Assembly (NCBI GenBank): GCA_036023115.1 | Contig: JAYKKT010000091.1 | Coordinates: 34,955,501-35,019,500 of the forward strand | From: Brasenia schreberi | Taxonomy: Eukaryota > Streptophyta > Magnoliopsida > Nymphaeales > Cabombaceae | DNA: 64,000 nt | Direction of reading: 5' to 3' | In this document: in pieces, positions 1 to 10,226 of the stretch | How the letters are laid out: every line of letters starts with the position of its first letter | How positions within the stretch are numbered: position 1 is the first letter of the stretch | Translations under genes and position numbers: made by a program | The notes under the pieces: model-generated | Database searches by the model: none | The model's input: the letters and a program-made list of their open reading frames with translations, nothing else | Told to the model about the DNA's origin: nothing

Positions 1-446
1 CTTTATACATGAGGTGGTATTTTTCCCTTTGAAATTGGAAGTTTGGTGTCACCTTCAAACACAAAGGTCTCAAATCTAAACAGAAAATTTGGCATAGTCC
101 ATTTTTTGTTTCAAGCATGAAGAGATGCTTAAAAATGAATGTACTTATTGTTGAATAATCAGCAATGCAGTCAAGCTACACAATCTTAATCAAAGTAATT
201 GAGTGGAAAATAAACTTTAGAGTGAATAGGGCATCAACAACCCCAATTTTAGTGCCAACCTCTTTCCTCTTTTTTTCTCCTATCTCCTAATGATCAACAG
301 ATCACTAGGGTTATTTAACAAAGCTATCTAATTGGATAGAAAAACCTAATTGCCCCTGATAAGTGGCACCTATTTAATAATACATTTACAAACATAATTA
401 AAAATAAAGCTAAATAAACTGAATACATGATCCATAGACTCTAACA
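1..446 (-). repeat. probable 3' LTR of a degenerate Ty1-copia element
   Basis: Read on the minus strand, a purine-rich tract (positions 447-460, CTTGAGGAGGAA) is followed at 446 by TGTTAGAG, the usual layout of a copia polypurine tract and the TG start of its 3' LTR. The sequence below 446 is AT-rich and non-coding, as expected of an LTR. I could not find the far (CA) end, so the lower limit is simply the window edge. No second LTR is visible. Confidence 0.5.
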
Positions 447-1478
447 TTCCTCCTCAAGTTGGGATGAAGATACTTTGGGTCCCTAATTTACTAAGGAGTT
501 TTTGAAGTCTTTTCCCAAAGCTTTTGTTTAAAAATATACACATTGTTCTTTTGATCATACATATTTCATTTGTATTGTTCCCACCTTTACTGCATCTCTT
601 ATAAAATGGCAATTTATTTCAATATGCTTAGTTCTGTCAAAATATATTAGATTTGTTGCTATTTGAATTGTTGCTTGATTATCATAATAGAATAGGATCA
701 ATTCGTTCATGAGAGTGCCAAGTTCTAAATAGAGATTTTAACCAAATTGCCTCACATACTCCAAGAGTTGCCATTCTATACTCTACTTCTTCGGATGACT
801 TGATCACCACATTCTACTTTTTACTTTTCCATGAGACAATATTAGCTCCCACCATTGTTAGGTATCCTGAGATAGATCATCTACCATCAATAGAGCCTGC
901 CCAATCTGCATTTGTAAACACCTAAATGTTAAGGTGATCATGAGCTATATATAATAATCCTTTTTGAGGAATGTGTTTCAAATATCTCAATATTTGTCTC
1001 ACAACATTCATATGAGATATGAAAGGATAGTGCATAAATCTACTTACATACTCACAACATAAGAAATATCTATGCATGTAATTGTAAGATATATAAGTCT
1101 TTCCACTATCCTTTGATGCTCTCCATGTGCGTGTAATGGTTCTTCAATCTTGGAACTCAATTTCAAGTTACTATTTATAGAAACCACTGCTTAGTGCCCT
1201 TACGTAAATCTAGAGTATCCTTTCTTTGAGTTAAGAATATATCCCAATACTTTAATTCCCAAGAAATAATGGAGAGGACCAAGATCCTTCATATCAAACA
1301 AGGTTAGTAGTTGACTATTTAACTCCTTTTTCATTATCATTATCTCCCGTTATAATGATATCATCAACATACACTACGAAAAACACAAGTACCTTTCCTT
1401 ACAAACATAGTATGATCACATACACCTCTTATAAATCCAAAGATTGTAATGCTGTCACTGAATCATTCAAACCATGCT
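447..1478 (-). mobile_element. degenerate Ty1-copia pol fragment (reverse transcriptase to RNase H)
   Basis: Minus-strand translation in several frames gives the copia RT motif YVDDIIITG at about 1335-1375 and RNase H words ADWAGS, SGYLTMVGAN and SSEEVEYRMATLGVCEAIWL at about 715-910, with stops and frameshifts between them. Just before the RT motif, the peptide WFE..FSDSITIFGF continues up to 1478, where RTE LINE sequence begins abruptly. The rest of the copia is not found on the other side of the LINE, so the element was already truncated or was lost on insertion. Non-functional. Confidence 0.85.
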
Positions 1479-2582
1479 CAGAGCAAAAAAAAAAGACCTT
1501 CACATGATATTTATTGATTTAGAAAACCCTTACAATAGGATACCGAGGGGAGTTCTTTGGAGAACCTTGCAAAAAAGAGGTATCCCATTACCATACATAA
1601 ACCTTATAAGAGACATGTACGATGGTGCAAAAACATGTGTGAGGACTCATGAAGGAATGACAAACTTATTTGAAGTTAATATTGGGGTACATCAAGGATC
1701 AACTTTAAGTCCATACTTATTTATAATGGTGATTGATGAGTTAACAAAACATATTGAAGATGAAGTGCCTTGGTGTATGTTATTTGCAGATGACATTGTG
1801 TTAGTGGAAGAGTCTAAGGAAAAAGTTAATAGAAAATTAGAACTATGGAGAGAAGCATTAGAAAACAAAGGCCTCCGACTTAGTAGAACAAAGACAAAAT
1901 ATATGGAACGTATGTTTGATCATTTGGTTACTTCAGAGGACATAGAAATTAAAATTGGTACACATTGCATCTCCCAAAAGAAAAGTTTTAAATACCTAGG
2001 GTCAATTTTTCAGAGTGATGGAAGAATTGATGGAGATGTTATGCATAGAATTAATGATGGTTGGTTAAAATGGAGAGGAGCATTAGGTATTCTTTGTGAT
2101 AAAAGGGTATCATTAAAGTTAAAAGATAAATATTATAGAGCAGCAATTACACCTGTCATGTTTTATGGTTCTGAGTGTTGGGCAGTTAATCATCAACATG
2201 TACAAAAGATGTCTGTGACAGAAATGAAATGTTTGGATGAGTGGTCCTACAAGAAAAGACTGTATACATAATGAGGTTATTAAAAACAAATTAAGAGTGA
2301 CACCAATAGAGGATAAAATGAGAGAATATCGTTTAAGATGGTTTAAGCATATAGAAAGAAGATCAAAAGAAGAACCTTTAATAAGATATGAAAAACTAGA
2401 TTTTGAAAGTATTAAAAGAGGTAGAGGACAACCACAAAACTGTTGGAAAGAAACAATAAAGAATTATCTAGCTTATTGTGAGTTAACTGCTAACATGGTA
2501 CATAATAGGGCTCCATAGAAACAAAGAATCCATGTAGACGACCCCGTCTAATATGGGAAAAGGCTTAGTTGTTGTTGTTGTT
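1479..2582 (+). mobile_element. 5'-truncated RTE-clade LINE (RT half), frame-broken
   Basis: This sequence is nearly identical to the second half of the complete LINE at 3965-7236. It begins inside the RT domain ([18 protein letters not shown]), keeps the [10 protein letters not shown] catalytic box near 1785-1810, and runs to the common 3' end (GTCTAATATGGGAAAAGGC followed by TTG repeats, ending near 2582). The frame breaks at about 2235-2270, splitting the C-terminal region from the RT. Several substitutions (for example AYDRVP to PYNRIP) suggest decay. No convincing target duplication was seen. The 5' truncation is typical of incomplete target-primed reverse transcription. Confidence 0.93.
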
Positions 2583-2765
2583 TGTATCATTAGAGAAGTT
2601 TCATATTTGTGATGGTACAAGGTATAGGATTTGGAAATATCCATTTGTCTCTTTTCTTTTCCCACAATATTTTTGGTTATATTTAAGGATTGTTTTCCAG
2701 TTGTGTGATCCTTGTTATTCCATAAGTTAGACATTTGCATTTTCATTCTTCTGCTTTGATTACAG

Positions 2766-3192
2766 GAGAATCGGTATGCTGTTGTTGATCCTGCCTATCC
2801 ACAATCCGTATGTGACTTTTCTATTTTAAACAGTATTCCAATGTATGACGAATAAAATTCATAGTTTGCTTGTTTTCTGCTGAGACTCGTGATCCTGATG
2901 GACTTAATTGGTTTTAGCCTGTGGGTTTTATCCGTGAGCAAAGCAACATTATATTTAGGCCGGTGAGTCATTTCTTTTGTTTGTCGTTACTCAGTTGACT
3001 GGATCAGATCTAATAAGTTACCTACAGTGCTTCCCTTGATGCTCTTATTATGAGTTGAGAATGTTGTTCTTGAATATATCATGCAAGTTGAGAATGTTAT
3101 TAAGTGTTTAATGTATTTGCTTGCTACAGGAAGTTGGTGTGATCCACAGGCGATGGCATCTTTGGAGGAGAATATATGATTTATATACCTGG
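2766..3192 (+). pseudogene. phospholipid-scramblase-like (AIM25/At2g04940 type) gene fragment, three exons
   Basis: Three short exons with canonical borders can be read. 2766-2807 (ENRYAVVDPAYPQS) is preceded by TTACAG and followed by GTATGT. 2918-2962 (PVGFIREQSNIIFRP) lies between TTTTAG and GTGAGT. 3130 to about 3190 (EVGVIHRRWHLWRRIYDLY) is preceded by CTACAG. These words match the conserved core of plant mitochondrial scramblase-related proteins of the AIM25 type. In that family a further segment (LLR.RRPF...) normally lies between the second and third pieces here, and it is absent from the 167-base interval. The following NKQFAVVENPG-type exon is also not found downstream. The fragment is boxed in by a LINE on each side. 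I read it as a gene relic; the family assignment is from memory of motifs. Confidence 0.7.
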
Positions 3193-3948
3193 GGTACGCT
3201 GGCATCAAATTGCATCACAACTTCTCTGGATTCACAATCTCACCAAAAGAATCAACTAAGTTGACTTTTATTATTTGTTGCTAAAGCATTACAGTCCATT
3301 CTATTTTTTATTTTCTTTGGTGGACAAGATCAGAATTTACTGCAGCCTTATGACATGTAAATTTAGTTAGAGGCATTTGTTAATTTTATACTGAAGAAAG
3401 TATGCACTAATGTTGGCAATAGAAGATTTTGGACAGCTACCGTACCCAATTCAGACATTGGACTCCCCAAACATGAACCGGTTGGTTTCATACATAGTAT
3501 TTGCAAATGGGTGTTTGGATATTTATTGGAGGAAACTTTGGGCATACATAGCCCATAAAAGCAGGTTAACTTCACAAAACAATGTATCGGAGAAAATTAT
3601 TAAGATCCAGGGGATCTATCAGAAGCATGTAAATGAATAGGTATGGAATTAGGAATTTAGCACATAATGATAGCTCAACTTTTTTTTTTGTACCTTTACA
3701 GGCAAATTTATGTGATTGAGCTACTTTTCTTACATACGGTATAAAGATGATCAAATTACTTGCAAACCCATGTTGGATAAGGAGATAAAACCAGACTCAC
3801 TCATGGTTGTCAATGTTGCTTCAGCTCAAATCAGACTCGGAGTTGACTCATTCTCAGTCCTACTCGGATACACTCTTGAGCGGCAAATACCATCACACCT
3901 ATGCATAATGCATGACACTTAACCCATAAAACAAGCTTTTGAAAGAAG
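3193..3948. other. no gene recognised between scramblase relic and LINE
   Basis: Only short unrelated open frames occur here. I see no splice-bordered continuation of the scramblase and no transposon signature. Confidence 0.5.
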
Positions 3949-4078
3949 AATGCGTTTGATCAAAACTCCGCCCATGTAAGGGATCACCCTTGCATTGCCG
4001 GTCCCAAGCCCGGATAAAGGAGGAGGGTTGTGTTAGGCTTCCGACAGCCAGCGTAAAACTTCGTCGGATTTCTACAAC

Positions 4079-4342
4079 ATGGATTACAAAAATTATGAGC
4101 ATTGCTTTGGGGCGTCCCCACCTAGCGACGTGCTGCAGAGCCCGAATGCAGTAAGAAGTAAGCAAGGGCCACTATATTTTCGTCCGAATGTAGTGAATCA
4201 ATTGCAGAGAGGGTTCCCACATCATGGACGGGTGTGGGTAAAGAAGTTAGTCCCGCTACATTGCCGCCCGAATGTAGTAAAAAATTTTCAGAGAGGGTCT
4301 CCGCATTTTGATTATGGACGGATGCGGGGGGTAAGGAAGTAG
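4079..4342 (+). CDS. possible small ORF1 of the RTE LINE (87 aa)
   Basis: An 87-codon frame in the LINE leader, ending 60 bases before the first ATG of the long ORF. It contains a duplicated peptide word ([17 protein letters not shown] and [19 protein letters not shown]), which reflects the tandem repeat in the underlying DNA. It overlaps by 28 bases the ORF2 reading frame, which is open from 4312 in the -1 frame relative to it, and a run of six G (4326-4331) lies in the overlap. RTE elements of animals have a small overlapping ORF1, so this arrangement is plausible. The second long copy (45183-48435) has a TGA in this frame, so coding status is uncertain and it may only be leader sequence. 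Confidence 0.35.
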   Translation: MDYKNYEHCFGASPPSDVLQSPNAVRSKQGPLYFRPNVVNQLQRGFPHHGRVWVKKLVPLHCRPNVVKNFQRGSPHFDYGRMRGVRK

Positions 4343-4347
4343 TCCTA
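4165..4347 (+). repeat. two-copy tandem repeat in the LINE leader
   Basis: Two imperfect units of about 84 and 93 bases (about 4170-4253 and 4254-4347) share CGAATGTAGT, CAGAGAGGG, ATGGACGG and AAGT(T)AGTCC in the same order. The same two units occur in the minus-strand long copy at about 48070-48240, so the repeat belongs to the family and not to one insertion. Leader repeats in LINEs often carry promoter activity; that role here is an inference. Confidence 0.8.
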
Positions 4348-4401
4348 GATAATAAGATTCGTATTGGTTCTTGGAATATCGGAACATTATCGGGTAAGCT
4401 A

Positions 4402-7209
4402 ATGGAGGTGGTAGATACTATGATTCGGAGAAAGATTCATATTCTATGTTTACAAGAGACAAAATGGGTTGGAGAAAAAGCAAAGGAGATAGAGGATACA
4501 GGTTTTAAATTATGGTACTCAGGTAAAGAAAAGGCCCGAAACGGAGTTGGTATTATCATAAATAAAGATTTAAAGGAGAGTGTAGTAGACAGACAACGAT
4601 ATGGTGACCGAATCATGACATTGAAATTAGTGTTAGGAGTAGAGGTTTTGAATATAGTTTGTGCTTGCGCACCCCAAGTAGGACTAGAAGATAGTATAAA
4701 GACAGTTTTTTGGGAAGAGTTAGATAAGGTGTTTCAAAAGATTCCACAAAGGGAGATGATTTGTTTAGGAGGAGATTTAAATGGACATGTCGGTAAAGAG
4801 GCATTAGGATATCAAGGGATTCATAGAAACTTTGGTTATGGGGATATAAACGAGGAAGGTAGGGAGATTTTAAATTTTGCTATGTCATTTGATCTCTTTA
4901 TAGTCAATACAATCTTCAAAAAACGAGATGAACATTTAATTACTTATAAGAGTGGCTTATCACAAACACAAATTGATTACTTTATTTGTAGAAAAAAAGA
5001 TAGAGCGTGTTGTAAAGATTGTAAGGTAATTCCAGGAGAAAGCTTAACCACCCAACATCGACTTTTAGTTATGGATTTACAAATAAAAAAATGGACAAAG
5101 AAAAAAAGAGTGCATCGAGCTATTCGGACTAAATGGTGGAACCTCAAAAGCGAGAAAGAAGATATATTTAAACAGAAAGTCCTTCAAGGAGATGTTTGGA
5201 ATTATGTTGGCACACCCTCTGATATGTGGAACAATATGGCTATACATATTAGGAAAGTGGCGAAAGATGTGTTAGGGGTATCTAAGGGAGGTGTACCGGC
5301 ACAAAAAGAAGCTTGGTGGTGGAGTGAAGTAGTACAAAATAAAATCAAGGCAAAGAGGGCATGTTATAAATTACATTATCCTAAGAAAACTAGTGAAACT
5401 TTAGAAGCTTATAAGAAAGCAAAGAAGGAAGCAAAAAAGGCCGTTAGTGAAGCAAAAGCTAAGATTTGGGAGGACTTATATAAAAAACTCAACTCAAAAG
5501 AGGGTGAAAGAGATATTTTTAGGATAGCTAGGGCTAGAGATAAGAAAACTAAAGATCTTAATTATGTTAGATGCATAAAAGATGAGGATGAAAAAATTCT
5601 AGTGGCAAATGATGATATAAGAAATAGATGGAAAAACTATTTTTATAATCTTTTTAATGAAAATAAAGATGTTAGTATTAGTTTAGGAGATTTAGCCAAG
5701 TCAGAAAAGTATATAAACCACAATTTCTACCGACGTATTCAAAAGAATGAAGTCAAAGAGGCTCTTAAACATATGAAGAGTGGTAAATCGGTAGGACCAG
5801 ATAATATTCCTATAGAAGTTTGGAAAATACTAGGAGAAATAGGAATCACTTGGCTCACAAGACTATTTAATGAAATATGGAAAAACCAAAAGATGCCCGA
5901 GGAATGGAGAGCAACTACACTTATACCCGTATATAAGAACAAGGGAGACATTCAAAATTGTGCGAATTATCGAGGTATCAAGTTAATGAGTCATACTATG
6001 AAATTATGGGAAAGAATTATCGAACGTAGGTTAAGACAAGTATCAAGTACAACAGAGAACCAATTTGGATTTATGCCAGGTAGATCTACTATTGAAGCAA
6101 TTTACCTTTTGAGACGTCTTATGGAACATTTTAGAGCAAAAAAGAAAGACCTTCACATGATATTTATTGATCTAGAAAAAGCTTATGATAGGGTACCGAG
6201 GGAGGTTCTTTGGAGAACTTTGGAAAAAAGAGGTATCCCATTGACATATATTAACCTTATAAGAGACATGTATGATGGTGCAAAAACATGTGTGAGGACT
6301 CATGAAGGTACGACAGACTTCTTTGAAGTTAATATTGGGTTATATCAAGGATCAACTTTAAGTCCATACTTATTTATAATGGTGATGGATGAGTTAACAA
6401 AACATATTCAAGATGAAGTACCTTGGTGTATGTTATTTGCAGATGACATTGTATTAGTGGAGGGGTCTAAGGAAAAAGTTAATAGAAAATTGGAACTATG
6501 GAGAGAAACATTAGAAAACAAAGGCCTCCGACTTAGTAGAACAAAGACAGAATATATGGAATGTAAGTTTGATCATTTGGCTACTTCAGAGGACATAGAA
6601 ATTAAAATTGGCACACATTGCATTCCCCAAAAGGAAAGTTTTAAATACCTAGGGTCAATTTTTCAAAGTGATGGAAGAATTGATGGAGATGTTACACATA
6701 GAATTAATGCTGGTTGGTTAAAATGGAGAGGAGCATCAGGTATTCTTTGTGATAAGAAGATACCATTAAAATTAAAAGGTAAATATTATAGAGCAGCAGT
6801 TAGGCCTGCCATGTTTTATGGTTCTCAGTGTTGGGCAGTTAATCATCAACATGTACAAAAGATGTCTGTGACAGAAATGAAGATGTTGAGATGGATGAGT
6901 GGTCATACAAGAAAAGACCGTATACATAATGAGGTTATTAGAAACAAATTAGGAGTGACACCAATAGAGGATAAAATGAGAGAACATCGTTTAAGATGGT
7001 TTGGACATATAGAAAGAAGATCAAAAGAAGAACCTGTAAGAAGGTTAGAAAAACTAAATTTGAAAAGTATTAAAAGAGGTAGAGGACGACCACAAAAGTG
7101 TTGGAAAGAAACAATAAAGAATGATCTAGCTTATTGGGAGTTAACTGCTAACATGGCACATGATAGAGATCTGTGGAAACAAAGAAACCATGTAGCCGAC
7201 CCCGTCTAG
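4402..7209 (+). CDS. RTE LINE ORF2: AP-type endonuclease and reverse transcriptase (935 aa)
   Basis: Residues about 1-230 are an exonuclease-endonuclease-phosphatase type nuclease: LQETKW near residue 19, GGDLNGHVG near 124, [14 protein letters not shown] near 190, and a His in [11 protein letters not shown] near 218. Residues about 480-760 are the reverse transcriptase: [52 protein letters not shown] and the catalytic FADDIVL near 678. The C-terminal part continues through [23 protein letters not shown] to the end of the element. The protein would nick target DNA and copy its own RNA there. The frame is open upstream to 4312, and an essential endonuclease word ([11 protein letters not shown]) lies just before the first ATG, so translation probably starts upstream by an unusual route. 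No internal stop is seen; this copy may be active. Confidence 0.93.
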   Translation: MEVVDTMIRRKIHILCLQETKWVGEKAKEIEDTGFKLWYSGKEKARNGVGIIINKDLKESVVDRQRYGDRIMTLKLVLGVEVLNIVCACAPQVGLEDSIKTVFWEELDKVFQKIPQREMICLGGDLNGHVGKEALGYQGIHRNFGYGDINEEGREILNFAMSFDLFIVNTIFKKRDEHLITYKSGLSQTQIDYFICRKKDRACCKDCKVIPGESLTTQHRLLVMDLQIKKWTKKKRVHRAIRTKWWNLKSEKEDIFKQKVLQGDVWNYVGTPSDMWNNMAIHIRKVAKDVLGVSKGGVPAQKEAWWWSEVVQNKIKAKRACYKLHYPKKTSETLEAYKKAKKEAKKAVSEAKAKIWEDLYKKLNSKEGERDIFRIARARDKKTKDLNYVRCIKDEDEKILVANDDIRNRWKNYFYNLFNENKDVSISLGDLAKSEKYINHNFYRRIQKNEVKEALKHMKSGKSVGPDNIPIEVWKILGEIGITWLTRLFNEIWKNQKMPEEWRATTLIPVYKNKGDIQNCANYRGIKLMSHTMKLWERIIERRLRQVSSTTENQFGFMPGRSTIEAIYLLRRLMEHFRAKKKDLHMIFIDLEKAYDRVPREVLWRTLEKRGIPLTYINLIRDMYDGAKTCVRTHEGTTDFFEVNIGLYQGSTLSPYLFIMVMDELTKHIQDEVPWCMLFADDIVLVEGSKEKVNRKLELWRETLENKGLRLSRTKTEYMECKFDHLATSEDIEIKIGTHCIPQKESFKYLGSIFQSDGRIDGDVTHRINAGWLKWRGASGILCDKKIPLKLKGKYYRAAVRPAMFYGSQCWAVNHQHVQKMSVTEMKMLRWMSGHTRKDRIHNEVIRNKLGVTPIEDKMREHRLRWFGHIERRSKEEPVRRLEKLNLKSIKRGRGRPQKCWKETIKNDLAYWELTANMAHDRDLWKQRNHVADPV

Positions 7210-7252
7210 TATGGGAAAAGGCTTAGTTGTTGTTGTAATGCGTTTGATCAAA

Positions 7253-8400
7253 TTTTAACTCCTTGAAGAACTGCTGGAATGCAACATCGTTTTAGTCAAA
7301 TGCTGCTAACCAAAAGTAGAGACCTCTAGAGATTCTTAACCATTGAAGGGCTTGTTCCAGCTTTGTGGTTTCAGAGTTTCTCATGAAGTTCTGATTTCAA
7401 ATGCGAAGGCCAGTACTTTCTCTAGATGTACAGCTTGAGAAGTATGAGCCAACTAATTTTCATCTTGCTTAAAACTTGGGACTACAAACTGTAGGCCTGA
7501 AGTTTTCTCAATTATGAGGATTTCCCATTGTGTGATTTCCATCAGAAGGTGACCGAACTAAACATGCAACAAATCTTTAGTAGATATTTTTGCAGTTGAG
7601 CCGAACAGAATAATGGGCATGAGATGAGAAAACTGAATATTCATGAAAACCCTGGGATCACTATTCTTGATTTCATGAAGTAAAACTTATATTCATGAAG
7701 TAAACTGAATATACATGAGACAACAGATATTTTTACAATTTCATGAATTTTGATTTCGTGGTAGCCCAAATGTGTGTCTAAAACTTATGAAGTAAATTTA
7801 CCTGGGATCACTATTCTTGATGGTCCTCTGTGTATGCTACGTATTGAAAGTGTCATATTTTGCAATGTAATGAGCTAAGTCATACATGGTCCTTCTCTGA
7901 TTATTCTCTATGTTTACTTTTTTGCATCTTGTTCTCCCTCCCTCATAATCTTTTTCATTTTCAATGCTCTCTTCTATCCTTTTCTTCTTTCTGCTAATTC
8001 TCTTTTCATTAAACTGTATTGATCATAGTGCAAAATTTCCTTTATTTTTTCCTTGCCTATTTATTTGATTGTGTAATATGTGGATCGTATCTAGCTCGGT
8101 AGTAACTGCTTTAGATCTGGATTTGGATCCAAGATCCACCATTTGAATGCTGGAAAGATCACAATAGTAATATTAATTATTGGCAATTAATAAAAAATCT
8201 GAAGTTAGAAAGAGAGAATTGCCCAAGATATAGGCATTGGATATGTATGGAAACCATAGCCTACTTAAAGAGGGATTCTCCATTAAAAGTCTGGTTTTTC
8301 TTAAGCATTAAGCCAGGGTTTACAGTTATTAGCCTATTTCATGCAAATTTAAGATAGAATGGAGCCGGATTAGTAGGAGACTCTGATGGAGTTTCGACGA
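7253..8400. other. no gene recognised
   Basis: AT-rich sequence with a locally repeated phrase (CTGGGATCACTATTCTTGAT at about 7651 and 7802). I see no coding potential or transposon ends. Confidence 0.5.
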
Positions 8401-9012
8401 AAAATAGACCATTGCCAAGGTATACCGCCTATCCAAGTTATTATTTGATTTCTGCTCATGTATTTTTGGTAGATTGAGCATAGGGTTTTCGTTGTCCAGT
8501 CATAGACGGGTACAAAGAGTGTTTGATCAACCTAAACCGTGGCATGTGTTGACCGAATTTAGGTTTTTTCTTGATTTCAAGCTACTCGATGGAATCAAAT
8601 CGGAACCTAACCATGCCCCTTTTTTGTTTTTAGTTTTCCGGTCATCTAGTGACCCAATAGATGGATTTGTAGAGCTCAGTGAGACGAACTTATCTTTTAG
8701 TCCCGACAACCACCACCGCTTGTAGCGGCCAAAAAGAGTCCCGAAAAATCCTTGTAAAACCTCATCAGCTGACGACATCGCTTTAGCTCGATTTTTCTGG
8801 TGATTCCACTGCCCTTCCATAGAAATATCATGAGATTGTTCTTTGATAAGCACAGGGGGCACACGCCTCTCTCTCTCAACCCTAATCTGATGATTATAAA
8901 TACTTAACTAAGGTTTATAACTCCTCCTCAAGTTGGGAGGAAGATAATGATGACTCAACTTGCTCGTGTATGCACTAATCCACTTTGATTTAAAGCTTTG
9001 GTGAAGATATCA
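8400..9012 (-). mobile_element. copia 3' end (RNase H tail, polypurine tract, LTR-like sequence)
   Basis: On the minus strand from 9012 the frame reads [16 protein letters not shown], the standard end of copia polyproteins (ADIFTKAL). It is followed at about 8918-8940 by a purine tract, CCCAACTTGAGGAGGAG. Below it lies LTR-like sequence whose outer end I cannot define; 8400 is approximate. The peptide runs straight on from CDC20 coding sequence without a stop at the junction. Only the last few codons of pol are present. Confidence 0.7.
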
Positions 9013-10226
9013 GCACTTGCCAACTGCTGGCCTGAGCTTGACCATTTAAGTCCACAAACTTCTTGCTCATGGGCTCTATATTCTTCTACTATATGAGATG
9101 GAATTCGTACATCGTTGTTAAATATAAAAGCATCTCTCCCTCCGTTGGTCAGAATATGTGAGTTCCAGGACAGAAAGCCGACTCTTGATTGGTGACCACC
9201 TCGGAGAGTTCTCAACTGTGGAAGACATGAATAGGAATACATGAAATCGGTACAGAGTACTGCTAAAAAGAAAAGAAACTAATAATGTCCTAGATTCATT
9301 GAAGACATTCTTAAACTAGAAAATCATCTCTAAACCTAGATCCTGAGCCAATAAGATAGCCGACCAACAAAGCTAAATGTCTTGCAGATGAATTTGATCA
9401 TATTGGAGCAACTTGGAGAGAGCAGGAATAAGGTAAATTTATCAAAGGAATTTTCGGGCTAATGCATATCATAAAACTCTAACACGTCATAGTAAATAAA
9501 GCAATGAGCTTTAATGAGGAGAATATGATTCCAGTAACCACAAAACCATTTGGAGATACAGGAAATAGCGCATTCAAGCTAGAGGCGAACCTGCTGACAA
9601 GCCTCTGCATCTCACAATTGAACCGCTGAACTGTTCAAACCAACTGCAATGCTCCTGACATCAGGAGCCCAACTGATGCTTGTAATTGGGCCATCTACAG
9701 ACCATCTCGGAAGCACTCCCCACAGATGCATTCCAGAGAAAGACAGAACGGCCGAGAGCAATAGCCAATATGTTGGTGCAACCCCAAACGAACAGATTCA
9801 AATAGTAGTCATCCCCGAGCTCAGGCGTGTCCAGAGTTCTGTGTGCAGATTGATCAATCAAAGAGACTATAAGCAATAGGCAATTTATCTAATCAATAAG
9901 ATTCTAAGATTTTCACTTCGGCGAGAAGAGTGGTTTTGCCATGGAAGAACATTAACCCGAGGGATGTATCGCCGACGCTTGGTGGGCTTGGAACTGTGTG
10001 GGGACAAGCAAACTTCCTGTAGAACATTCTGTATGGGTTCAAGAGGTTTGCTTTTGAATTCAAGGATCCGGGTTCTGTTCTTGAGGCATACTTCTGCGAG
10101 GCGTTTCCGATATGCCTCTTTGGATGGAGAACTAACGGCTGCTGGCTTCTCTTTTTTTGAATCTACCATCAGATATTGAAAAATGTCGAAGTCCATTGTT
10201 GCTCTATTTGGAATAAATCTGTCATA
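9013..10226 (-). pseudogene. CDC20: CDC20/FIZZY (APC/C activator) pseudogene, truncated by copia
   Basis: CDC20 is the WD40 activator of the anaphase-promoting complex. Three pieces are readable on the minus strand. 9957-10226 is the N-terminal region (DRFIPNRATMDFD, SPSKEAYRKRLAE, NRTRILEFKSKP, RRYIPR). About 9590-9838 is the start of the propeller ([39 protein letters not shown]). About 9013-9215 reads [32 protein letters not shown] and [16 protein letters not shown]. Gaps of 118 and about 375 bases have GT-AG-like borders, so this is a duplicated gene copy and not a processed transcript. It is dead: a frameshift follows SASEMV, a TGA replaces the Trp of the VQLWDA word, and the remaining WD repeats are replaced by a copia C-terminus at 9012. 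The first exon with the start codon is not visible. Confidence 0.88.

Larger units (their letters stand above)
3949..7252 (+). mobile_element. complete RTE-clade LINE with 16-bp target-site duplication
   Basis: The element body (about 3965-7236, 3.27 kb) is flanked by identical 16-bp direct repeats AATGCGTTTGATCAAA at 3949-3964 and 7237-7252. It starts with ACTCCGCCCATGTAAGGG, has a roughly 440-bp 5' leader, one long open frame encoding endonuclease plus reverse transcriptase, a very short 3' UTR that overlaps the end of the ORF (CCCGTCTAGTATGGGAAAAG), and a (TTG)n tail. A short 3' UTR with a simple-repeat tail instead of poly(A) is typical of the RTE clade. The perfect target duplication and intact ORF point to a recent insertion. 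At least six other pieces of the same family lie in this window. Confidence 0.95.

Noticed and set aside
1470..2600. TSD for the truncated LINE (ATTCAAACC versus TATCATTAG)
   Set aside because: Similarity is too weak; the copia is not found beyond the LINE, so the flanks may have been rearranged.
8474..8862. Overlapping ORFs on both strands (83 and 111 codons)
   Set aside because: They fall in LTR-like sequence next to a copia polypurine tract and show no family motif.
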